From NCBI RefSeq assembly GCF_001477055.1, contig NZ_LDRK01000028.1, positions 1 through 64,000 of the forward strand: a stretch of 64,000 bases of DNA, read 5' to 3'. Source of the stretch: Leucobacter chromiiresistens (GTDB taxonomy: Bacteria > Actinomycetota > Actinomycetes > Actinomycetales > Microbacteriaceae). How positions within the stretch are numbered: the stretch's first letter is position 1; each line of letters starts with the position of its first letter. The notes beneath the pieces are model-generated. The model was not told where the DNA came from and made no database searches. It saw only the letters and a list, made by a program, of their open reading frames with translations. Position numbers and translations under genes: made by a program. Positions 55,186 to 63,410 of the stretch are shown here, one piece after another.

Positions 55186-58100
55186 TCAGCATGTGTGAGC
55201 GCCCTTGATGGCGCGGTTGCCGAAATCGTTGACAAGCGGCAGCGCTCCCGCGACCCCCTGAACGGCCTGATGGGACGCACGGATGGTGGAGTCCCCGGAG
55301 GTGGCAAGCTTCCAGGACGTGGCGAGAGGCTTCGTGAATGAGACTGCCCCCAGGCCAATGCCAAGCACACTTCCTCCGCAGTCGGGCGTCGGTATCTGGT
55401 CTGATCGACACGTTCGTGCCGCGGTGTACGCGCTCGTAACTACGCCCGCAACGGTGGTGACGGTGACGGCGAGCGCCAACGCACCAACTATCGGAGCCCC
55501 GATCGGAGTGAACGCGAGGATGGTCGCTCCAAGCCCGATCACTCCTGCTACGGATCCGATACCTCCCGTGAGGTTGTCGGTGTCTTCCCAACCCCAGCTG
55601 AACAATCCGAGCGGATCAGTCATCTGCAGCGGATTCCCGTCGGCGTAGCCGTAGGGATCGAGTGTCATGCTGACGAGCGGGTCCACGCTGATGAACTGGC
55701 CGACGGCCGGGTCCAGGTACCTGTAGCGCAGGTAGACCAGACCCGAGTCGTCATGCTGTTCGGAGGCGAAGCCGATCGAGCTCACGTTGGCTCCCGCGGT
55801 GAGCGTGCGCTCGCCGAACACGGTGTAGCTGTACTCCCCCACCGAGGAGAGCTGGTCGTCGAGCACGCTGTGCACGGAGCCGAGGGCGTCGGTGACGGCC
55901 TGCTGGGTATCAGCCTCGCTGTTGCTGTTCAACGGTGCCTGTGCGAGAAGAGATCCATTGGGAGCCCAGAGGTACTTCGTCTCGCCGTCGCTGAGCAGCT
56001 TCAGGTCCTGGCCGTAGTTTTGCACGGCGGATCCGACCTTCGTGCGGATGCCATCAGCGCCGTAGGAGAACGTTGTGTCGTCGAGCTTGGTCAGCTGGTT
56101 CAGGCCGTTCCAGGCGTAACTGGTCTCGGTGCTACCGTCGACGCTCTTGGTGCGGTTGCCCTGAGCGTCGTACTGGTACGAGGTGGTGTCCGACCCCTTG
56201 GCCGCCTGCGAGAGACGGCCAGTCGCCGCGTCGTAGGCGAGGTCGCGGACGCCGGTGCTGGTCAAGAGCCTGCCGTCCCACGCGAGCGGGTCCTGGTCGA
56301 CCGAGGCGAGAGCACCGTTGTCGTTCCATGCGAAAGCGCGCTCGTTCGCGTCGACGGAGTCGCCGCTCATCAGACCCGATGTCTCGTACTCATAGCCGAA
56401 GCTCTTGAGCGGATCGCCAGCGGCGTCGTTCCAGTCTTTGGAGGTCAGGCGGGAGCCATCGAAGACCGTGTCGAAGCCCAGCCCGGTGCTCGAGGACATC
56501 GAGGCGAGCTGGCCTCCCGGAGCGTATCCGAAGTCGTAGGTCGTCCCGTCCAGGAGGTGATCCCAGTCGCGCGACCCGCGAGGTCCGTCTCGTGGAGCAC
56601 CTCGGTGCCGTCCGAGTACACAGTTTTCGAGATGTTGCCGGCGAGGTCGTACTCGTAGGAGACGTCGCAGCCCTGACCCCTGCGGGATTTCAGCTGCCCG
56701 AATCCGTTGTAGGCGTAGGAGACCTCCTTGTGATTCTGGGATTCCATGGCGATTCGCCCGGCTTCGTCGTACTCGACCTCGGTGGTGGTGGACCACTTGT
56801 CATCTGGGTCGAGGCTCGTGAAGCCCGCGCTCTCTCGCTTGATCGCGTGCCCGTTCGGGAACCTGCTGTTCGTGATGACGGTCCCGACGTCGCGCCAGCC
56901 GATCTCGGTCTCGAGAGTGGTCTTCGCGCCATCGGGTGCTGTCGTGGTGACTGCGCTGCCGTCGTAGGAATACGTGGTGGTCAAACCTTGGGGGTCCTTC
57001 CACGAGGCGCGCAGCCCGGTGTCGAGGTCGTAGGTGAACTCGTCGGCCGAGCCGTCCGGGCACGTGATCTTCGTCGGCTGGCCGGCGGCGTCGTAGACGA
57101 CTCTCTTCGTCTTCCCCCGTGGATCGGTGATCGAGGTCGGCAGGTACTTCTCGTCGTACTGGTATGCGGTGGTGCCGGACTGGTCGGTGACTGAAGTGAC
57201 GTTGCCGTTCAGGTCGTAGGCGTAGGAGGTGGTGAACTTCGAGCGCTCCTCGACGGTGACGCCTGCGAGGTTCCCGCCCGGTGCGACGGTGCTGGCCAGT
57301 CGGCCGAGGGAGTCGTAGTCGTTGGTCGTCACAGCACCGACGGGGTCGGTCACCGAGACGAGCCGCCCGGCATCGTCGTGCTCGAGCACCGCCCGGCCGC
57401 CGAGCGGGTTCTTGACTGCGACGACGTCGCCCTTCGCGTCTATCTCGAAGGTCGTGACGCGGGGATCTCCGCCGTCGTTCGGGACGACTCTTGTCTGAAT
57501 GAGGTTCCCGCGGTCGTCGAACGAGTGCTCGGTGCGAGTTCCAGCCGGGTCCACGCTCACAGTCAGCCGGTGCTCGCCGTCGTGCTCGTAGTGCACCGTG
57601 CTCTTGGAGTTGGCCTCGGTGGTCTTCGCGCGGTCGCCGTTGATGTACGCGTGGGCGAAGCTCTTCTCGACGCCGTCGATGAGCTTTTCCGTGACGACGT
57701 TGCTGCTCGAGTCGTAGGTGCGCGAGAACTGCGCAGTCGGGTCGGACCTGTCCGTGAACGACAGTATCCGTCCGTGCTGGTTGTAGACGTAGGTCTTCTT
57801 CACGCTGCCCGAAGCGACGGTATTCGTCTGTTTTCCGTTGGAGAGCGCTCCGTAAGCGAAGTCGAGCACCTCTCCGTTGGGCTGGGTCTGCTGCGAGATG
57901 CGCCCTTCGGCGGAGTAGACGTTGGTGGTCACATCGCCTGATTCGTTGGTCATCGTCAGGACGCGGCCGTCGGCATCGCAGGTGTACTCGGAGGCATTGC
58001 CGTCGGGGCCGGTGACGCCGGCGAGCCTGCCGCCTGCGTAGCCGTAGGAGACCTTCCGGCCGGTGTGATCCTCGACCGAAGCCAGGAGATCAGCGTCCCA

Positions 58101-59693
58101 GGAGAAGCTCAGAGAGCGATCGCCTTCGGCGACTGAAGAGACGTGGCCTTCGGAGTCGTGGGCGACGGTGACGGTGTTGCCGTTGTCGTCCTCGATCGAG
58201 GCGAGGAGGCCGGCCTCGTCGAAGGCGTAGGCGAGGTCCTCGTCCCAGCGGGAGAACTTTCAGCCGTCGCTGGTCTTGACGAGGTCAGCTCGCAGGTTCG
58301 CGGCGAGGCCCGTGTAGCCGGTCGATCCCTTGACGAAGCGCGAGAGGTTGCCCGAGAGCTCGACGACAGTGATGCTGTTGTTCGTCGGGCTCTGCTCGAC
58401 GCGCATGTCGTAGTTCAGCGCCCAGCCGTCGCCGTGAGCGCCAGTGGTGCCCAGAAGACCGGTGGCGTATCGGCGGGTGGCCTGGAGGCCGATGCGGCCG
58501 TCGATCTCGAGGTCGGTGATCTCCTCGTAGAAGTTGCCGTTGTGGGTGTCGACCGGATCGCCGGCGCACAGCTTGTGGCACTGCGCGCTGTCAGTGGGGC
58601 CCGCCTGGGTCATCTGGGGATCGACGGCCACGGGCTTGTTGCTCCGGATCTCCTTGAAAGAGACGGCATCGGCCGGAGGCCACTCGGTAACCAAGTCGAG
58701 GTCGTAGCCGGCAGGCAGCGCCGCGACGCCGATGGCTTCGAAGGCTTCGGGGAGTGGACCCGTGTACTTGCAGGCGCGATCCGGCTCCTGCGTCTCCTGG
58801 CACGGCATCGTCGCAGTGCTCACCTGTTGGAGCACGGGAACTCCGAAGTTCTGGATCTCGAAGGCCGAGAGGCCGCCGTCGGCCTGGTATGTGTTGGCGC
58901 GCGTCCACTGGTCGTCGACCTCGAAGTGGATCTCGTCCTGGCCGTTGACGCCCTTGGCGAAGTAGACGTCCTTGATCTCCGGTTTCTGCCACTCGACGTC
59001 GAGCGTGGTGGTCTTGTACGCGACGAGCCCTTCGGCGCTCTCGGGGTCCTTCATCTCGGTGCAGCCGACGCCGTTGGCCTCCTTGCCGTAGTAGGTGAGC
59101 GTGAGCTCGCCGCCCGGGTAGCTCATCCCGGTCTCGTCGAGGGTCATTCGGAACGCGTTGCTGCCTGCGGCGTCGGTGCCGTCGGGCACTGCCGGGATGT
59201 CGGCCCACGAGGATCCGCCGTCGGCGTCGGTGACCAGGACGAAGGCAGCGGGCTGGGACGGGCAGGTCCACTCGTTCGCAGGCAGATCGGAGAAGCTGAT
59301 TCGGGTGCTGTACTCCAGCTCCTGGGTGCCGCCGGTCTTGAAATGGGCGATCGATCCGTCAGGCGTTGGTATGAGGGCCGCTTCGTTCTCGGGTATTGCG
59401 GAGGGCTCGGCAGCGGCTGTGGTTGTTACTGATGAGCTGCCCGCCGGGTTGCTCTACTCGGTCGATGCAGCGGGCGATGGATCTTCAGACCGCGAAACAA
59501 CCTGAGAATCACTTCTCGAATTCGCGGCCGCCGCAGCAGCTGGTCCGGCTGGGGCGGCGAGGGCCGCGATCGGGGTGAGCTGGGTCGCGAAGACGGTCAG
59601 GGCGAGGCCGCTTGCAAGGAGTCCGAGCGGCCGTGTGCTCGATCTTGTTGAAGCCCGGCGCAATTGCGCGCCGGATCTGGTGAGCTGTTTCAA
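55186..59693 (-). pseudogene. RHS/YD-repeat polymorphic toxin, disrupted
   Basis: A ~1500-codon frame running from 59693 to 55186. Signal peptide with LGLLASGLALTVFATQL and cleavage after ALA; an N-terminal domain; a DUF6531-type region (GDPVDTHNGNFYEEITDLEI, GDGWALNYDM); many YD repeats (G-x-x-x-x-x-x-YD); the RHS core end YRYLDPAVGQFISVDPL and YGYADGNPLQMTDPLGL; then a ~130-residue hydrophobic toxin part (GLGATILAFTPIGAPIVGAL). It is interrupted by an in-frame TAG (59454-59456) after residue 79, an in-frame TGA (58260-58262) where Trp is expected, and a frameshift near 56555-56575 (one base lost, mod 3). The remaining frame is otherwise well kept, so inactivation is recent. Full-length product cannot be made without recoding. 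Confidence 0.85.
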
Positions 59694-59918
59694 CCTGAAT
59701 CACTCTGTTCAGTTGTAGTTGTGCGCAAGGCTTTCGCCGTGGAACGGCGATGCCTGAGCGCTACTTGGCGGGCAAGCTATGAATTGACTATGCTGCTAAC
59801 GATTAGATCGCAGCCTGGCATTGGATGTACAGCCGACTCGCTCGGGGCGCAGAGCACTTCTCGATAGGCTCATTGCCAGGCGACCGGACGCCTCGCGGTG
59901 TTGGAGGGGTGAGCAGCA

Positions 59919-61007
59919 ATGGCAGTTGAAATGGGCCTGTGGCGCGCGGATGGCGGCCGGCTCAGCCGCGTCGTCCCGACCTCGATCGGACTCGAATCGC
60001 AGCTCGAGACGTACATCGAGTCCGACCCCTCGATGCTTGGCGAGACGCTGCTAATCATCGGCCGCCAGGTCCCTACCGCTTTCGGCGGGTTCATCGACCT
60101 GCTCGCGCTCGACGAGACCGCTGCTGTTCATGTCATCGAGCTCAAGCGCGACAAGACTCCGCGCGACGTCACGGCCCAGGCGCTGGACTACGGATCCTGG
60201 GTCGCGGGGCTCGGCCGCACGCAGATCCAAGCCATCTTCGAGGCGTACAAGCCCGGGGTCGCGCTCGAAGAAGCCTTCGCGGAGTGCTTCAATGAGACCC
60301 TCCCCGAGGAGGTCAACAGCACGCAGACGTTCACCATCGTCGCCGCGAGCGTCGACGCAGCCACCGAGCGCATCGTGCGGTTCCTCAACGAGGGCTTCGC
60401 CGTGCCGATCAACGTCGTCTTCTTCCGCCACTTCGAAGACAACGGGGCGAAATACCTCGCCCGCACTTGGCTGGTCGAGAACGAGGGCCAGCAGGCTCCC
60501 GGCGCTGCGCCCGCCCGGCAGACGAAGACCCGCGAGGCGTGGAACGGCGGCGACTGGTACGTCGCGTTCGGCGAGGACAGCGGCACCCGCCAGTGGGCGG
60601 ACGGGCAGAAGTACGGCTTCGTCTCGGGCGGCGGCGGCGCGTGGTTCTCCCGGACCCTGAAGAACCTGCCGATCGGCGCGCGCGTCTTCGTGCACATCCC
60701 CAAGGCGGGTTACGTCGGAGTCGGGACCGTGATCGGCGAGGCCCGCCGCTTCGATGAGGCGGTGGTCGACGTCGACGGCGTCGAGACCCCGCTGCAGAGC
60801 CTCCCGCTCGTCGGCACCTACCGCCACGAGGGCGACGATGAAGACGACAGCGCCGAGTGGGCCGTGCCCGTCGAATGGACCAAGACGGTGCCGCGCGAGC
60901 AGGCGGTCTGGAAGAACGGCATGTTCGCGAACCAGAACACCGCGGCGAAGTTGCGCCAGAAGTTCACCATCGAGCAGGTGACCGACGAGTTCGGTCTCGA
61001 CGACTGA
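59919..61007 (+). CDS. DUF91/NucS-like nuclease with PUA/EVE-like C-terminal domain
   Basis: 362 residues. N-terminal PD-(D/E)XK of the DUF91 (NucS) type: G-F-I-D60 in FGGFIDLLALD, E74-L-K76 in HVIELKRDKT, then Q87-ALDYGSW. The C-terminal part (~180-300) has NGGDWYVAFGEDSGTRQWAD, KYGFVSGGGGAWFSRTLKNL, PIGARVFVHIPKAGYVGVGT, a beta-barrel pattern like PUA/EVE/ASCH domains, some of which read modified bases. A nuclease plus a base-reading module is the architecture of modification-dependent restriction enzymes; that role is inferred. ATG 59919 follows GGAGG with ~11 bases. Start region upstream (59694-59918) has no gene. Confidence 0.78.
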   Translation: MAVEMGLWRADGGRLSRVVPTSIGLESQLETYIESDPSMLGETLLIIGRQVPTAFGGFIDLLALDETAAVHVIELKRDKTPRDVTAQALDYGSWVAGLGRTQIQAIFEAYKPGVALEEAFAECFNETLPEEVNSTQTFTIVAASVDAATERIVRFLNEGFAVPINVVFFRHFEDNGAKYLARTWLVENEGQQAPGAAPARQTKTREAWNGGDWYVAFGEDSGTRQWADGQKYGFVSGGGGAWFSRTLKNLPIGARVFVHIPKAGYVGVGTVIGEARRFDEAVVDVDGVETPLQSLPLVGTYRHEGDDEDDSAEWAVPVEWTKTVPREQAVWKNGMFANQNTAAKLRQKFTIEQVTDEFGLDD

Positions 61008-61010
61008 CCA

Positions 61011-61844
61011 TCATCGGGCTTCGGAACGCGGAGACGCCGCCGGCGTCATCTGCCAGCTGAATTCGCGGTTCTTGACGTCGTACTTCAACACGTTCAGCCG
61101 CCCGGTCTCCTCGACGGCGGCATCGATGTAGTAGTGCGATGCTCCATCGTGGAATACCTCGTGCGAGCCGTCGGCGTGCAGTTCCGAGGTTCGGACGTGG
61201 CCTGCGATGATCGTCTTCACGAACGGCCCCCTGCTCGCCGGGTACTTCTCGGTGAGCACGTACTCCGGCGTCGCGGCGCGCCAGAGCTGGCCGGCATCCT
61301 CGTCGACGCCGGCATGCACGAAGATCGCGTGATCCGCCTCATGCAGCAGCGGCAGGCCGCGCAGCCAGGCGATCAAGTCGCCGTGGCGATCGACAAGCTC
61401 GCGCTTGATCGTCGCGTTGATCTGAGCGCCGGTGGCGCTGGTGGGGATTGGATCGACGAACTGCTCCGTCACGAACGAGTGCACCGTAGCGAAGCCGATG
61501 TCCGAGTGCAGCCAGTCGTATTCCGCGTCGTCCGCGTCGAGCCAGTCGAGCAGCCAGCAGTCGTGGTTGCCCAGCAATGCGACGACTCGGTCGCCATGCT
61601 CCTGCTGCAGGGCTCGGACTCGTTCGAGCACCTGTCTCGAGCTGGGCCCGCGGTCGACGTAGTCGCCCAGCAGCATCAGCTTCGCACCCGGGTCGCCGTC
61701 CAGGTCGACGATCTCGAGTGCGCGCTCCAGTGCGTCGAGGTGCCCATGGATGTCGCTGACCACGTAGACGCTACTGGCGATGACGTCCTCCTGCGAGCCC
61801 GTGATGCTCCACGAAGCGGAGCACGTCGTGGAGGTAACACACAT
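61011..61844 (-). CDS. Calcineurin-like metallophosphoesterase (PrpA/ApaH-like)
   Basis: Metal-dependent phosphatase with all motifs: VVSDIHGHLDAL, LLGDYVDRGPSS, LLGNHDCWLL, VHAGVD and AGHVRTSEL. About 260-277 residues. Could be a Ser/Thr protein phosphatase or a dinucleoside tetraphosphatase. The start is uncertain: the frame opens at ATG 61844, overlapping the upstream gene by 74 bases, but the only strong SD (AGGAGG, 61787-61792) is followed at normal distance by ATC (61779-61781), and the next in-frame GTG (61761-61763) is 23 bases away. It converges on the nuclease gene four bases off. Confidence 0.85.
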   Translation of the reverse strand: MCVTSTTCSASWSITGSQEDVIASSVYVVSDIHGHLDALERALEIVDLDGDPGAKLMLLGDYVDRGPSSRQVLERVRALQQEHGDRVVALLGNHDCWLLDWLDADDAEYDWLHSDIGFATVHSFVTEQFVDPIPTSATGAQINATIKRELVDRHGDLIAWLRGLPLLHEADHAIFVHAGVDEDAGQLWRAATPEYVLTEKYPASRGPFVKTIIAGHVRTSELHADGSHEVFHDGASHYYIDAAVEETGRLNVLKYDVKNREFSWQMTPAASPRSEAR

Positions 61845-62073
61845 AGCCGTAGGCCTCTACGCACGACCTCCGGGGCCCGCCGCTCGGAGCTACGGCACCG
61901 AGCCCCTGGCAGACCGCGTGAGCTTTCAGGAGCATGTACTCCTCGAAGGCCGGGTATAGGTCACCGAGCCCCGCTCGCAGCTGCTGTCGGCTGTAGCCGA
62001 GCGAGCAGGCCGGATCGACGGACCAGTCAAAGTCAGGGGACGTTATGCTTCCATTCTCTCGCGCGCGGAACAA
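61771..62073 (-). CDS. Small hypothetical protein overlapping the phosphoesterase start
   Basis: 100 residues: helical, with FDWSVDPACSLGYSRQQLRA, LYPAFEEYMLLKAHAVCQGL and CVEAYGYVCYLHDVLRFVEH, four cysteines and no membrane helix. It precedes the phosphoesterase on the same strand and its TAG (61771-61773) lies within that gene, so the pair is likely co-translated. No family recognised. Confidence 0.6.
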   Translation of the reverse strand: MFRARENGSITSPDFDWSVDPACSLGYSRQQLRAGLGDLYPAFEEYMLLKAHAVCQGLGAVAPSGGPRRSCVEAYGYVCYLHDVLRFVEHHGLAGGRHRQ

Positions 62074-62096
62074 TCTGCCTGAGTAGGCTCTTGGGC

Positions 62097-62456
62097 ATGG
62101 AGCACGACCAGGCCACGACGACGCCGGGCCAGGTGCGTCCGCAGGGCGAAGTCGTCGAGCTGCGCGGCGGCGGGATCTGGGAGCTGACGACCACCAGCGG
62201 CGAGCGGGTCGTCGTCGACCGGGGCTTCCGCCCCCGAGGCGGCGACATCAGGAACCGCTGGAGGCGCGTCGCTGACGAGCCCTGGCGGAGACTGTTCGGC
62301 GTCCGGCCGATCGACGTCGAGATCCCGGAGCCGTACTCAGTCAAGCGTTGGGCGCACGTCGCCATCGGCGCTCGGGTTGAGATCAGCACCGGCTTCAGGG
62401 ACATCTGGCGCACCGAGGCTCCTCTTGTCGCCGTGCGTGAGCTCGAGGAGCCATAG
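62097..62456 (+). CDS. Small hypothetical protein
   Basis: 119 residues from ATG 62097. A basic, Arg-rich soluble protein with repeated strand-like stretches (GGGIWELTTTSGERVVVDRG, RWAHVAIGARVEISTGF). No known family. Divergent from the 100-residue gene by 23 bases and followed within ten bases by the broken zinc-ribbon gene, so probably part of a short operon. Confidence 0.6.
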   Translation: MEHDQATTTPGQVRPQGEVVELRGGGIWELTTTSGERVVVDRGFRPRGGDIRNRWRRVADEPWRRLFGVRPIDVEIPEPYSVKRWAHVAIGARVEISTGFRDIWRTEAPLVAVRELEEP

Positions 62457-62464
62457 GCGTGAGC

Positions 62465-62668
62465 ATGGAGTATGAGGAAAAGGGCAGCCTGGACGGCGTG
62501 CCGATCCGCGTGCCCGTGGACGACGGCTAACGGACGTGCTCAGTCTGCGGCGGCAACTGCGAGCCGGACCCGGCGTTCGGCTCTCACGAGCACGGTGCGA
62601 GAATCGCATTCGTATGCCCTGAACACGGGGTGCAGAGTTTGATCGACCCGTTTGAGCACCTGCGATGA
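62465..62668 (+). pseudogene. Small zinc-ribbon-type gene with in-frame TAA
   Basis: Frame from ATG 62465: MEYEEKGSLDGVPIRVPVDD, then G and an in-frame TAA at 62528-62530, then RTCSVCGGNCEPDPAFGSHE and CPEHGVQSLIDPF to a TGA at 62666. The part after the stop has a C-x-x-C pair and a later Cys/His pair, a zinc-ribbon pattern, and clearly belongs to the same protein. The stop is probably a Tyr codon (TAC/TAT) lost to TAA. Either a pseudogene or two tiny separate proteins. Confidence 0.55.
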
Positions 62669-62827
62669 TCGGCGAACTGTTCACTATCAACGCGACGAGC
62701 AGCGGCCGCGCGGCACTGCCGCTCCCGTGACGGGAGAACGGCGGGACTCCGAGACGCCTTCCCCGCCACAACGCGCCGCCCACCCTTGCTGGGAAGGCTC
62801 AGCAGGGCGCGCGGCTAGGCTCAGAGC

Positions 62828-63217
62828 ATGAGTCGGGCACCCGTCATCACGAGCGCCGAGCGCCTCAGCACACCCGCCGCGTTCTAGGCGTGGACCGCTG
62901 CCGGAGCGCTCACCCTGGCCGTCGCCTGGTCCTGGTTCGGCATGTCATTGGTCGAGGAGGCTCACGAACAGGGCAAGGCAGAAGCGGCGGGGAGGACCAT
63001 GGCCGGCTTCGCGGCAACCGTCGGCGGAGTGCCGCTAGTCCTGGCCCACGTCATCGGCCTCGTACTGCTCTCGAGGATCGGATGGCGCGTCTGGCGTGGT
63101 GCGGGCCTCGCCTACGCAGCCCTCGCGGTCGCCGCAGCGAGCATCGTCGGCATCGGCGTCGGGCAGCTGCTCTTCGGCGGGAACCTCTTCTACACCGCGC
63201 CGGTCTTCGTGCCCTGA
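62828..63217 (+). pseudogene. Small membrane protein gene with in-frame TAG
   Basis: Frame from ATG 62828: MSRAPVITSAERLSTPAAF, TAG at 62885-62887, then AWTAAGALTLAVAWSWFG, a membrane helix, and three more hydrophobic stretches (VPLVLAHVIGLVLLSRIGW, LAYAALAVAAASIVGIGVG, LLFGGNLFYTAPV). Without the stop it reads as a 129-residue, four-helix membrane protein. ATG 62942 (MSLVEEAHEQ) could give a 91-residue product lacking the first helix. No SD is strong at either start. Confidence 0.6.
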
Positions 63218-63311
63218 CGTCTGTTGGAGTGCGAGAGGGTCGTTTCGGTGCACTGATGTCGAAGAAGCCTGAAGCATCCGCGCAGGATCCGTTGGGACAG
63301 TGGACGACATA

Positions 63312-63410
63312 ATGACGACGCAGATGAATCCGTTATGGGTTGAGCCGCCGCCGGCGCGTCTTGATCTGAAGGCGCGACTACCCGAGGCCGACGATAGGGT
63401 CGAGTCATGA
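63312..63410 (+). CDS. Candidate 32-residue leader ORF
   Basis: ATG 63312 to TGA 63410, product start MTTQMNPLWVEPPPARLDLK. The stop overlaps the ATG of the last gene as ATGA. An 18-codon frame (63256-63312) in turn ends in TAATG overlap with this start. The chain of overlapping starts suggests a translated leader for the downstream gene, but each frame is short and could be chance. Confidence 0.3.
   Translation: MTTQMNPLWVEPPPARLDLKARLPEADDRVES

Noticed and set aside
62665-62730. 21-codon frame overlapping the stop of the broken zinc-ribbon gene
   Set aside because: Too short and without supporting signals; the adjacent CTCCCGTGACGGGAG palindrome (62722-62736) may be a small hairpin instead.
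55186-63217. Genome-wide stop-codon reassignment as explanation of in-frame stops
   Set aside because: TAG, TGA and TAA all occur in-frame here, while every other gene uses TGA, TAG or TAA normally as terminators; decay or sequencing error is simpler.
63218-63406. Insertion-sequence remnant before the last gene
   Set aside because: Short peptide-like frames only; no terminal inverted repeats or transposase motifs could be seen.
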